NCBI GenBank assembly: GCA_050697155.1
Contig: JBOGZD010000003.1
Coordinates: 1-57,326 of the forward strand
Direction of reading: 5' to 3'
Length of the DNA stretch: 57,326 nt
DNA from: JBOGZD01 sp050697155
Lineage (GTDB): Bacteria; Actinomycetota; Thermoleophilia; Solirubrobacterales; 70-9
Shown here: positions 1-9,666 of the stretch, piece after piece
How positions within the stretch are numbered: position 1 is the first letter of the stretch
Layout: each line of letters starts with the position of its first letter
The notes under the pieces: model-generated
What the model was told of the DNA's origin: nothing
The model's database searches: none
Seen by the model: the letters and a program-made list of their open reading frames with translations, nothing else
Translations under genes and position numbers: made by a program

Positions 1-137
1 ACCAGGATCGGCGGTAGAGCGATGAGGACCGCGCTCATTGCTCGCTGCCGCCAGCGGCCTGATGCGCGGCTCCTTCCGATCACCGCGCGAGCTTATTGGC
101 CGGTGTGTGCCGGTGAGCCGCTCTAGTTACCAGACAC

Positions 138-1340
138 TTAGCCCGGCAGCGAGTACCTGAACACTCGCAGCCCGCCGACCGGGCCGAGCACGACCTGGTG
201 CCAGCGCTTCACGTGCTGCATCGGGTACAGCAGCGGCTTGGCCGAGCCGACGAGGTTTACGTAGAGCGTCACGGGCTGGCCGGTGGCCGGATCGACCGCG
301 TCCTGGTTGATCCGGATCGCGCCTGCCTTCTCGACCGTGCACGGGGTGCGGAAGCCGCTTGCGCCCTGGGTGCAGTTGAAGCCGTTGGCCTCCGTGACGG
401 CGCCACGGAACTGGCCGACGTGCTTGGCGAGCTCGCTCGGCACCCCCGCCGTCGGGCTGTCGCTGAGGAGCACCCGCGTGGCGATGAAGGTGTTGTAGGG
501 AATCGGGTCGATCGTCGCCAGGTAGCTGCCGTCGACCGCGATCACCTCTCCTTTGCGCAGCCCCGGGACCGGAATCGAGTGCACGACCCGGCGCTTTGCC
601 TTGCCCTGTTCGGCGAGCGGCAGCGAGGTGTTGACGAGATCGCCGCTGAGATGCTCGCTGGCCCCGGGGACCCCGGCGGGGGTGTGGACGAGGTTGAGGC
701 GGCCCTTGTCCTGCGCGACGCTGGCGTCGGGTCGGTCGGCGCCGAGCACGACCCGGTTGCCGCGCTTTGCCTTGCGGTGCCAGGCGCCGACGAGCATGTT
801 GAGGTAGCACTGATTCGAATCGGCGCAGGGTAGGGTCGCCGGGTCTCCCATCGTCGCCTGGAGGTTCGGGAAGGCGATCGTGCAGTGGTGGTTGCGCTGG
901 GGCCGGCGCTGGGTGCATTTGACCTGCCGCTCGCCGGAGAGCGGGAGCGCCGGCGCGGAGGCCGACTCCGAGCCGGCGAGCACGATTCGCGCGGTCACGA
1001 AGGGGTTGATCTCATAGCGGCGCCCGAGGCAGCGGGTGCCGCGGGCGACGCACGTGGTCGAGACCTGGACCTCGCCGCTGACCCGGATCGAGTCGCCGGC
1101 GCGCAGGCGCGGCAGCTTGTCGGGTCCGAGCGACATCGCCACCCGCTCCTTCTCGTACCGGTTGATCGAGATCGGGACGGCTCGCTTGAGCTCCGAGTTG
1201 TTGCCGGTCGTCTTCAGCTGCGTCGCGGGCTCCTTCGGCACCGTCCCGCGCTGCGCGCCGCCGGCGGTCGCCGGGAGCGCAACCGCGGCCAGCGCCGCGA
1301 GCGCGCCGCAGGCACGGAGAGTCTTGCCGCCCTTCCCCAT
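138..1340 (-). CDS. secreted protein with two-fold internal repeat, function unknown
   Basis: A 400-residue protein with a typical signal peptide (basic start, then an Ala/Leu-rich core up to about residue 27). I recognise no enzyme motif. The mature part looks like two copies of one beta-rich module. Each has a stretch like LRAGDSIRV or LRKGEVIAV followed by FVTARIVLAGS or FIATRVLLSDS, and later a Cys-containing strand and a VVLG strand (residues about 60-215 and 250-390). Several Cys residues could form disulfides outside the cell. It is divergent from purL. Exported cell-surface or extracellular role is inferred only from the signal peptide. Confidence 0.75.
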   Translation of the reverse strand: MGKGGKTLRACGALAALAAVALPATAGGAQRGTVPKEPATQLKTTGNNSELKRAVPISINRYEKERVAMSLGPDKLPRLRAGDSIRVSGEVQVSTTCVARGTRCLGRRYEINPFVTARIVLAGSESASAPALPLSGERQVKCTQRRPQRNHHCTIAFPNLQATMGDPATLPCADSNQCYLNMLVGAWHRKAKRGNRVVLGADRPDASVAQDKGRLNLVHTPAGVPGASEHLSGDLVNTSLPLAEQGKAKRRVVHSIPVPGLRKGEVIAVDGSYLATIDPIPYNTFIATRVLLSDSPTAGVPSELAKHVGQFRGAVTEANGFNCTQGASGFRTPCTVEKAGAIRINQDAVDPATGQPVTLYVNLVGSAKPLLYPMQHVKRWHQVVLGPVGGLRVFRYSLPG

Positions 1341-1391
1341 CTTCCGACCTCAACACATCCGCGCCGGCAAAGGCGCGGTCGGAAGCGGCCG

Positions 1392-1421
1392 CTGAAAGAC
1401 GACGTGCACAACCGCGATACT
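1392..1421 (+). promoter_or_regulatory. candidate promoter of purL
   Basis: CTGAAA at 1392-1397 and GATACT at 1416-1421 are separated by 18 bp, a fair sigma70-type pair. It lies between the divergent secreted-protein gene and purL. If used, transcription starts near 1428. That excludes the GTG at 1404 as start and favours the TTG at 1467. Confidence 0.4.
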
Positions 1422-1466
1422 GGTCGAGGTGACCCGCCGCAGCCGTATCCGGCGCCCAGCTCGCCG

Positions 1467-3680
1467 TTGACCGTCTCCGAGACGCGCCACCGCGAGCTCG
1501 GGCTCACCGACGCCGAGTACGAGCGGATCGTCGAGCTGGTCGGTAGCGAGCCGAACGAGGTCGAGCTGGCGATGTTCTCCCTGCTGTGGTCCGAGCACTG
1601 TGCCTACAAGCACTCGCGCAAGCTCCTGCGCCGGCTGCCGACCGAGGGCGCCCGGGTGCTGATGGGCCCCGGCGAGAACGCCGGCGCGGTCGAGGTGGGT
1701 GACGGCTGGGCGGTGGCGTTCAAGGTCGAGTCTCACAACCACCCCAGCGCGATCGAGCCGTTCCAGGGCGCCGCGACCGGGGTCGGGGGCATCCTCCGCG
1801 ACGTCTTCGCCCTCGGCGCGCGGCCGATCGCGGTGCTCGACTCCTTGCGCTTCGGCGAGCTCGAGTCGGAGCGCTCGCGATACCTGTTCGACCGCGTGGT
1901 CGCCGGGCTCGGCCACTACGGCAACTCGATCGGGGTGCCGACGGTTGGCGGCGAGGTCTACTTCGAGCCCCCCTACGAGCAGAACTGCCTCGTCAACGCG
2001 ATGTGCGTGGGGCTCGCCCGGGCCGACGGGATGGTCCGCTCGGCCGCCGCGGGCCCCGGCAACCACGTCGTCCTGCTCGGCGCCTCGACCGGACGCGACG
2101 GGATCGGCGGCGCCTCGGTGCTCGCCTCGGCCGAACTGGCGGAGGGCGACGAGAAGCGCCCGTCGGTGCAGATCGGCGACCCGTTCGAGGAGTCGAAGCT
2201 GCTCGAGTGCTGCCTGGAGCTGCTCGACCGCGGGTTGCTGGTCGCGCTACAGGACCTGGGGGCCGCGGGGCTGACGTCTTCCTCGGGCGAGATGGCGGCC
2301 AAGGGTGGGGTCGGGATCGACATCGACGTCGCCCGGGTGCCGCTGCGCGAGCCCGACATGGAGCCGTTCGAGGTCATGATCTCGGAGTCGCAGGAGCGGA
2401 TGCTGGCGGTGGTGGCGACCCGCGACCTGGAGGCGGTCCTCGGCGTCTGCGAGCGCTGGGAGACCGGGGCGGCGGCGATCGGCGAGGTCACCGACACGGG
2501 TCGGATCAGGGTGCTGCGCGACGGCGAGACGGTCGGCGACGTCCCGGTCGAGGCGCTGGTCGACGGCTGTCCGCTGTACGACCTCGAGCCCGCCCAGCCC
2601 GAGGGATGGATGTATGCAAACCGGCGCACGCTCGAGGCCACGGAGCCTGCTGAGATCCTCCGTGGTCTGCTGGGCTCGCCGAGCATCGCCAGCAAGCGGT
2701 GGGCATTCGAGCAGTACGACTCGATCGTGCTCACCCACACCGTGCGCCGCCCCGAGACCGCCGACGCCGCGGTGCTCCACCTGCACGAGGCCGGGGCGAC
2801 GATCGGGGTGGCGATCGACGGCAACGGCCGCCGGGTCGCCTGCGACCCCTACGCGGGCACGGTGGAGGCGGTGCTCGAGTGCGCCCAGAACCTCGCCTGC
2901 GTCGGCGCCGAGCCGCTCGGGCTCACCAACTGCCTCAACTTCGGCAACCCCGAGAAGCCGCACGTCGCCTGGCAGCTCGATCGATCGACCCAGGGGCTTG
3001 CGGACGTGTGCGATGCACTCGGCGTTCCCGTCGTCGGCGGCAACGTCTCGCTCTACAACGAGACCGACGACGGGCCGATCTACCCGACCCCGGTCATCGG
3101 CCTGGTCGGGGAGCTGCCCGATCCGGAGCGGGCCGGCGGGATCTCGCTCCGCGAGGGCGATGCGATCGCCCTTTGCGGCCCCTTCTCGCCCTCGCTCGCG
3201 GGCTCGGAGCTGGCCAAGCTGCGCGGCGAGCTGGGGCGGGGCCTGCCGTCGCTGCCGGTCGACGCCGTGCGGGCGGCGATCGAGTTCGTCCGCGAGGCGG
3301 TCCGCGCCGGGCGGGTGCGCGCCGCCCACGACATCAGCGACGGCGGCCTCGCCTGCGCGCTGTCCGAGTGCGCCATCGCCGGCGGCGTGGGGGTGACCGC
3401 CGACCTCGACGAGCTGATCGAGCTGCGCGGCTGCGCCGGCGAGACCGCGCTGTTCGGCGAGGGGCCGGGCGGGTTCGTGCTCGCGGGCGAGCCGGCCGCG
3501 CTCGAGCTCCTCGCCGCCGAGGCAGCCGCCGCGGCAATCGACCTGATCTTCATCGGCGAGGCCGGTGGCCAGCGGATCGAGCTCGCCGCGGCCGAGGCGG
3601 AGATCGAGCTCCCGCTCGCCCACGCCGCGCAGGCCTGGCGGTCCCTGGGCGAGCGGCTCGGCGAGGCCACCCCGGCGTGA
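1467..3680 (+). CDS. purL: phosphoribosylformylglycinamidine synthase subunit PurL (small form)
   Basis: Converts FGAR to FGAM in the fourth step of purine synthesis, using ATP and ammonia delivered by PurQ. Family motifs are clear: SEHCAYK near residue 42, VESHNHPSAIEPFQGAATG near 90, LQDLGAAGLTSSSGEMA in the middle, and HDISDGGLACAL near the C-terminus. From the TTG at 1467 the protein has 737 residues, the usual size of the small PurL that works with separate PurS and PurQ, neither of which is in the window. The frame is open further upstream (GTG 1404), but a promoter-like element lies between them. The stop overlaps the next start by 4 nt. Confidence 0.93.
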   Translation: MTVSETRHRELGLTDAEYERIVELVGSEPNEVELAMFSLLWSEHCAYKHSRKLLRRLPTEGARVLMGPGENAGAVEVGDGWAVAFKVESHNHPSAIEPFQGAATGVGGILRDVFALGARPIAVLDSLRFGELESERSRYLFDRVVAGLGHYGNSIGVPTVGGEVYFEPPYEQNCLVNAMCVGLARADGMVRSAAAGPGNHVVLLGASTGRDGIGGASVLASAELAEGDEKRPSVQIGDPFEESKLLECCLELLDRGLLVALQDLGAAGLTSSSGEMAAKGGVGIDIDVARVPLREPDMEPFEVMISESQERMLAVVATRDLEAVLGVCERWETGAAAIGEVTDTGRIRVLRDGETVGDVPVEALVDGCPLYDLEPAQPEGWMYANRRTLEATEPAEILRGLLGSPSIASKRWAFEQYDSIVLTHTVRRPETADAAVLHLHEAGATIGVAIDGNGRRVACDPYAGTVEAVLECAQNLACVGAEPLGLTNCLNFGNPEKPHVAWQLDRSTQGLADVCDALGVPVVGGNVSLYNETDDGPIYPTPVIGLVGELPDPERAGGISLREGDAIALCGPFSPSLAGSELAKLRGELGRGLPSLPVDAVRAAIEFVREAVRAGRVRAAHDISDGGLACALSECAIAGGVGVTADLDELIELRGCAGETALFGEGPGGFVLAGEPAALELLAAEAAAAAIDLIFIGEAGGQRIELAAAEAEIELPLAHAAQAWRSLGERLGEATPA

Positions 3681-4441
3681 GCCGGCCCCATCTGCTGCTG
3701 GTCCCATTCGTCACCGAGCTGGAGTGGGAGACGATCCGGCCGGCGCTCGAGGAATGGGCCGATGTCGCCACCTACGACGCACCCGGAGTCGGCGACGAAC
3801 AGGCCCCCGAGGTCCTCACCGACGGTCCCTCATCGCTTGACCCGGTCGAGCTGCTTCGCACCCACCGCGAAGCGGTGGCCGTCCGCGGCATCGAGGAAGC
3901 GGAGCGTCACGGCTGGGAGGAGTTCCTGATCGTCGCCGACAGCTACGGGATTCCCAGCGCCGTGCGGACGGCGGAGCTTGCCGCGGGTCGCGCGACGGCA
4001 CTGGCGATCGGTCATGCGACGCTTTCGCGCACCGGTGAGGGCGAGCGCCCGACGATGGTCAGGGAGGTGTTCGACGCAATGGGGGCGATGCTTCGCACCG
4101 ATCGCGAAGCGTTCATCGCAGCCGCGGTCGCGCAGGTGACCCAGGGCGCGGTGGACGCGGAACTCGCCCAGCGGTGGCTCGAGCGGTTCCCGGACGCCGC
4201 GACCGTCAATTCGCTCTGGGCCGCCCTCGGTCGCGACCCCGAGCCGGTGGGCGACCGGATCGAGCGACTCGGCCTGCCGCTGCTGCTCAGCGAGCACGCC
4301 GGCTGCCTGGTCGAGACCAGGGAGGGCTTCGAAGACATCGTCGCCGCCTTCCCCGACGCCGCCACCGTCTCCTGCCCCGAGGCCTGCGCGGCGAGCCCCG
4401 CCTTCGCCGAGGCGCTGCGCGAGTTCGCCGAGCCGAGCTGA
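3677..4441 (+). CDS. alpha/beta-hydrolase-fold-like protein with altered catalytic residues
   Basis: A 254-residue protein whose GTG start overlaps the purL stop (GTGA), so it is translationally coupled to purL. The opening LLLVPFVTELEWETIRPALE and the nucleophile-elbow-like VADSYGIPSAVRTAELA resemble alpha/beta hydrolases. The canonical G-x-S-x-G has lost its first Gly (A-D-S-Y-G). In the C-terminal part, where the catalytic His is expected, there is CPEACAASPAFAEALREF with no His. It may be a non-catalytic relative or use different chemistry. The purine context is suggestive, but I cannot name a role. Confidence 0.72.
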   Translation: MSRPHLLLVPFVTELEWETIRPALEEWADVATYDAPGVGDEQAPEVLTDGPSSLDPVELLRTHREAVAVRGIEEAERHGWEEFLIVADSYGIPSAVRTAELAAGRATALAIGHATLSRTGEGERPTMVREVFDAMGAMLRTDREAFIAAAVAQVTQGAVDAELAQRWLERFPDAATVNSLWAALGRDPEPVGDRIERLGLPLLLSEHAGCLVETREGFEDIVAAFPDAATVSCPEACAASPAFAEALREFAEPS

Positions 4442-4502
4442 TCCGTCGCGACACGGAGCGAACCGCGTGCGCGTATTCGCGCCGAGGCAGCCGCCATGCC
4501 GC

Positions 4503-4532
4503 GAGGGGAGAGAGCGAGCCGCCTCTCCCCTC
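4503..4532 (+). terminator. intrinsic terminator after the purL pair
   Basis: A perfect 10-bp inverted repeat, GAGGGGAGAG at 4503-4512 and CTCTCCCCTC at 4523-4532, with a 10-nt loop and a short T-rich tail (ttatt). It lies 61 nt beyond the stop of the hydrolase-like gene and just before the next small gene. Confidence 0.65.
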
Positions 4533-4541
4533 TTATTGGTC

Positions 4542-4832
4542 ATGACGATCCCGATCGAACCGCTCGATGGACATCACCTCGATCGCCTGATCACGGTGTT
4601 GCTCAACGCGACGGGCGTGGTCCATCGCCTGATCGGCGACACGGAGCGTCCGGCCGACGCGGACGGCGAGCAGATCATCGACCTCTGCGCCGAGCGCGTG
4701 CGCGGGATGCTTCCGCTCCTCGTCGAGCATCACGGCGATGAGGAGCTCGCCGTGGCGGCGCAGGTGCTCGCCACCGCAACCCTCCTGATCGCCGCCGAGC
4801 TCGAGCTCGACTGGCCCACAGATTCACATTGA
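4542..4832 (+). CDS. small hypothetical protein
   Basis: A 96-residue ORF from ATG 4542 with GC-rich third positions like its neighbours, so I take it as real. It looks all-helical, with an acidic middle (DTERPADADGEQ), a His pair near the start (DGHH) and VEHHGDEELAVAAQVLATA near the end. No known domain is evident. It sits directly after a terminator hairpin and its stop codon lies inside a 29-bp palindrome. No good Shine-Dalgarno is visible. A GTG at 4467 would add 25 residues, but these run through the terminator and look non-coding. Confidence 0.5.
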   Translation: MTIPIEPLDGHHLDRLITVLLNATGVVHRLIGDTERPADADGEQIIDLCAERVRGMLPLLVEHHGDEELAVAAQVLATATLLIAAELELDWPTDSH

Positions 4833-4845
4833 ATGTGAATCTGTG
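4817..4845. repeat. 29-bp perfect palindrome before purF
   Basis: CACAGATTCACATT at 4817-4830 and AATGTGAATCTGTG at 4832-4845 are perfect reverse complements around one central G. The sequence is markedly AT-richer than its surroundings and contains the stop codon of the small gene. It lies about 120 bp upstream of purF. With a one-base centre it suits a dimeric operator better than a hairpin, although a terminator role is possible. Confidence 0.7.
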
Positions 4846-4965
4846 CGGCGTCCGCGTGGAGAATCCGTTTCGCTGAGTTCGGCCGGGTCCGCGCACGTTG
4901 CTAGCCTTCGTTTGCAGGCGAGCCCTGCCTGCCACGAGAAGCCGATTCCAGGGTTCGATTCCTCT

Positions 4966-6450
4966 ATGACTGAGACCGAGCGGCCGCTCTCCGCCCGCGA
5001 CGGCCGCACCGATATTGCGATCTTGGACCGCGACGGCCCGAGAGACGAGTGCGGGGTGTTCGGCGTGTTCGCGCCCGGGCACGACGTCGCCCGACTCGCC
5101 TACTTCGCGCTGTACGCGCTCCAGCACCGCGGCCAGGAGTCCGCAGGGATCGCGACCTGCGACGAGGGCGGCCACATCACCACCCTCCGCGACACCGGGC
5201 TGGTCTCGCAGGTCTTCGACGAACAGAAGTTGCGGGCGCTCGATGGCGACATGGCGATCGGCCACGTGCGCTACTCGACCACCGGCGGCGGGTCGTGGGA
5301 GAACTCACAGCCGGTGTGGCGCGACGACGGGCGCGAGGTCGCGCTCGCCCACAACGGCAACCTGACCAACGCGGTGGAGCTGTACGACGAGCTGCGCAAG
5401 CGCGGGATCGAGTTTCGCGGCACCTCGGACTCCGAGATCATCGCCGCGCTGCTCTCGGTCGAGGAAGCGCGGCCGATCGAGAACGCGGTCGCCGCGGTGA
5501 TGCCGCGGCTCGAGGGTGCCTACTCGACGGTGGTGATGACCAAGCGCGCCGTGGTCGCCTTCCGCGACCCGCATGGGGTCCGGCCGCTGTCGCTGGGCAA
5601 GCTGGGCGACCGCTACTGCGTCGCCTCGGAGAGCTGCGCCTTCGACATCATCGGCGGCGAGCTGATGCGCGAGGTGCAGCCCGGCGAGCTGGTCGCGCTG
5701 ACCGAGGACGGAATCGAGACGCGCCAGATCGTCCCCGCCGAGCGCTCCGCGCACTGCGTCTTCGAGCACATCTACTTCTCGCGCCCGGACTCGCGGCTGG
5801 AGGGGCGGGTGCTGCAGGAGGTGCGCGGGCGGATGGGCGAGATCCTCGCCCGCGAGGCCCCCGCCGACGCCGACCTGGTGATCTCGGTGCCCGACTCGGG
5901 CAACCCGGCAGCCAACGGCTACGCGCGTGCGACCGGGCTGCCGAAGGACGACGGGCTGATCAAGAACCGCTACGTCGCCCGCACCTTCATCCAGCCCGGT
6001 CAGGAGCTGCGCAAGCACGGGCTGCGGATGAAGTTCAACCCGCTGCCGGAGATCGTCTCGGGCAAGCGCGTGGTGGTGGTCGACGACTCGATCGTGCGCG
6101 GAAACACCACCCGCCAGATCGTCGGCATGCTGCGCGACGCCGGCGCCAGGGAGGTCCACCTGAGGATCTCGGCGCCGCCGATCCGCCATCCCTGCCACTA
6201 CGGGATCGACATGTCGACCCGCGAGGAGATGATCGCCCACGAGCGCACGGTCGATGAGGTCGCCGGCGAGCTCGGCGCCGACTCGCTCGCCTACCTTTCG
6301 CTCGACGGGGTCTACGAGGCGGTGGGCACGCCGCGCGGGGTCCACTGCGATGCCTGCTTCAGCGGCGAGTACCCGCTCGGCGACGGCGGCGAGGGCAACG
6401 GCAAGTTCGCGCTCGAGCAGCTTCCCGTAGTTTCGGCGAGCTCCTCCTAG
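4966..6450 (+). CDS. purF: amidophosphoribosyltransferase
   Basis: First committed step of purine synthesis: PRPP and glutamine give phosphoribosylamine. From ATG 4966 it has 494 residues. A propeptide of 28 residues precedes Cys29 of DECGVFGVFAP, which after cleavage becomes the N-terminal nucleophile of the glutaminase domain. LQHRGQESAGI follows. The PRTase domain carries the PRPP loop VVVVDDSIVRGNTT near residue 369. Cys residues in the C-terminal part (HCDACFSGEYP) resemble the Fe-S-type PurF. purN follows 13 nt downstream. The 5' leader has a small hairpin (4914-4919 with 4927-4932). Confidence 0.95.
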   Translation: MTETERPLSARDGRTDIAILDRDGPRDECGVFGVFAPGHDVARLAYFALYALQHRGQESAGIATCDEGGHITTLRDTGLVSQVFDEQKLRALDGDMAIGHVRYSTTGGGSWENSQPVWRDDGREVALAHNGNLTNAVELYDELRKRGIEFRGTSDSEIIAALLSVEEARPIENAVAAVMPRLEGAYSTVVMTKRAVVAFRDPHGVRPLSLGKLGDRYCVASESCAFDIIGGELMREVQPGELVALTEDGIETRQIVPAERSAHCVFEHIYFSRPDSRLEGRVLQEVRGRMGEILAREAPADADLVISVPDSGNPAANGYARATGLPKDDGLIKNRYVARTFIQPGQELRKHGLRMKFNPLPEIVSGKRVVVVDDSIVRGNTTRQIVGMLRDAGAREVHLRISAPPIRHPCHYGIDMSTREEMIAHERTVDEVAGELGADSLAYLSLDGVYEAVGTPRGVHCDACFSGEYPLGDGGEGNGKFALEQLPVVSASSS

Positions 6451-6463
6451 AGCGCCTTTCGGG

Positions 6464-7144
6464 ATGACGGTGCGCCCGGGACGGTCCAGGACCAAGCTGG
6501 GCGCCGCCCGCGGAAGCGAAGCCGAGGAGGCGGCCGGCTTCGATCTGGGTGTCCTGGCCTCCGGGACCGGGACCAACCTGCAGGCGATTCTCGACCAGCT
6601 CCACGGGCGAAACGGGATCGAGGTCGTCGGGGTCGGCTCGGACAGGCCCGAGGCGATGGCGCTCGCGCGGGCCGAGGCGGCAGGGGTCGAGACCGCGATC
6701 TTCGAGCTCGCCGACTTCGCCGGGCGCGAGCAGCGCGACGCGGCGATCGGGGACTGGCTCGAGCGCCTCGACGTCGACCTGGTGGTGCTCGCGGGCTACA
6801 TGCAGTTGCTCTCGCCGCGGTTCGTGCGCCGGTTCCAGCACCGGATCGTCAACGTCCACCCGGCGCTGCTGCCGTCGTTCCCGGGCTTGGACGCGATCGG
6901 GCAGGCGCTCGCGCACGGAGTGCGGGTCACCGGGGTGACGGTGCACTTCGTCGACGAGGGGGTCGACTCGGGGCCAATCATCCTCCAGCGCCCGGTGCCG
7001 GTGCCGGCCGACCGCGACCCCGAGGGGCTCGAGGCGGCCCTGCATGCGACCGAGCATGCGCTGCTCCCCGAGGCGATCCGGCTGATCGCCGCCGGCAGGG
7101 TGCAGGTCGACGAGCGCAACCCACGCCTGGTGCGAATCGACTGA
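6464..7144 (+). CDS. purN: phosphoribosylglycinamide formyltransferase
   Basis: Transfers a formyl group from 10-formyl-THF to GAR, the third purine step. 226 residues from ATG 6464. SGTGTNLQAI near residue 33 binds phosphate. IVNVHPALLPSFPG near 128-141 holds the catalytic Asn and His, and DEGVDSGPII holds the catalytic Asp. An N-terminal extension of about 25 basic or acidic residues precedes the domain. It sits 13 nt after purF and 33 nt before purH. Confidence 0.93.
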   Translation: MTVRPGRSRTKLGAARGSEAEEAAGFDLGVLASGTGTNLQAILDQLHGRNGIEVVGVGSDRPEAMALARAEAAGVETAIFELADFAGREQRDAAIGDWLERLDVDLVVLAGYMQLLSPRFVRRFQHRIVNVHPALLPSFPGLDAIGQALAHGVRVTGVTVHFVDEGVDSGPIILQRPVPVPADRDPEGLEAALHATEHALLPEAIRLIAAGRVQVDERNPRLVRID

Positions 7145-7177
7145 GTAGCCGCCCGGCACCGTTGTAGGGTGAGTTCG

Positions 7178-8803
<1,626 letters not shown>

Positions 8804-8806
8804 CTC

Positions 8807-9487
8807 GTGGCGGGGCTGCACGTACTACGGGTCTTCTGCGCGGAGGACGGCAGCGGCGGGAACCCGCTCGGGGTCTTCCTCGAGGGCGACGAGGTGCCCG
8901 AGTCAGACCGCCAGGGCGTGGCGGCCGAGCTCGGCTTCGCCGAGACCGTGTTCGTCGACGACCGCGACCGCGCCGAGCTGCGGATCTTCACCCCGGAGAC
9001 GGAACTGCCGCTGGCCGGCCACCCGCTGGTCGGCACGGCTTGGCTGCTGCGCGAGGAGGAGACGCCGGTCGAGGCGCTGCGCCCGCCGGCCGGCGAGACG
9101 CCGGTCAACTTCGAGCGCGAGCTCACGTTCGTCGCCGCCCGGCCAGAGTGGGCTCCCCGGTTCGAGTTCATCGAGGTGGATTCCCCAGCTGAGGTCGATG
9201 CGCTGACCGGCCCTCCGGAGGGCTACGGACTAGTGGGGGTCTGGTCGTGGCTGAATCGCGACGAGGGCTGGCTCCGCGAGCGGGTGTTCGTGCCCGAGGA
9301 GGGCATCCCCGAGGACGAGGCGACGGGCGCCGCGGCACTGCTGCTATGCGCCAAGCTCGGCCATCCGATCGAGATCCGCCAGGGCCGGACGGCCGGGTCG
9401 CTGATCTTCGCCCGCCCGTATGCGGAGGACCGCGAGATGGTCGAGATCGGCGGCCGCGTGGCGCTGGACGACGTCCGCGAGTACTGA
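8807..9487 (+). CDS. PhzF-family protein (isomerase/epimerase fold)
   Basis: A 226-residue protein starting at GTG 8807, 3 nt after purH. The N-terminal NPLGVFL, LGFAETVFV, RIFTPETELPLAGHPLVGTA and C-terminal EDEATGAAALLL are the conserved PhzF segments lining the active site. It is shorter than the usual 260-300 residues because the middle is condensed. PhzF relatives are often epimerases or isomerases of unknown substrate. The position suggests co-transcription with purH rather than a purine role. Confidence 0.82.
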   Translation: MAGLHVLRVFCAEDGSGGNPLGVFLEGDEVPESDRQGVAAELGFAETVFVDDRDRAELRIFTPETELPLAGHPLVGTAWLLREEETPVEALRPPAGETPVNFERELTFVAARPEWAPRFEFIEVDSPAEVDALTGPPEGYGLVGVWSWLNRDEGWLRERVFVPEEGIPEDEATGAAALLLCAKLGHPIEIRQGRTAGSLIFARPYAEDREMVEIGGRVALDDVREY

Positions 9488-9551
9488 GCAGACCGAGCCG
9501 GGCTAGCCGGTGAGCCCGACCGCCTCGAGCTCCGCTCCTGGGACATCTGAG

Positions 9552-9624
9552 TGCCCCCGGAAGGAGTCGAACCTTCGACGACCCGGATTAAAAGTCCGGC
9601 GCTCTACCGCTGAGCTACGGGGGC
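9552..9624 (-). tRNA. tRNA-Lys(TTT)
   Basis: The minus strand folds as a complete 73-nt cloverleaf: acceptor GCCCCCG/CGGGGGC, anticodon stem CCGGA/TCCGG around loop CTTTTAA (anticodon TTT) and T-arm GAAGG-TTCGACT-CCTTC. CCA is not encoded. A TAAGCT box (9631-9636, minus) lies 6 nt upstream. Confidence 0.95.
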
Positions 9625-9648
9625 CAGCCAAGCTTAGGCCGCGTCGGC

Positions 9649-9665
9649 GTCGACTCTCAGTCGAC
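9649..9665 (-). terminator. short hairpin after tenA-like gene
   Basis: GTCGACT (9649-9655) and AGTCGAC (9659-9665) form a perfect 7-bp stem with a 3-nt loop just beyond the tenA-like stop on the minus strand. No T-run follows, so the terminator assignment is tentative. Confidence 0.35.
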
Positions 9666-9666
9666 C

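Noticed and set aside
1..137. Possible gene end at the left edge
   Set aside because: No frame shows coding bias or a recognisable protein in the first 137 bases.
885..1466. N-terminal extension of the purL frame back to 885
   Set aside because: It overlaps the antisense secreted-protein gene, has a non-coding composition, and the 737-residue version fits the family length.
4948..4966. GGGTTCGATTCC just before purF looks like a tRNA T-arm
   Set aside because: The flanking bases do not pair as a T-stem and no acceptor or anticodon arm is present; it is a chance match.
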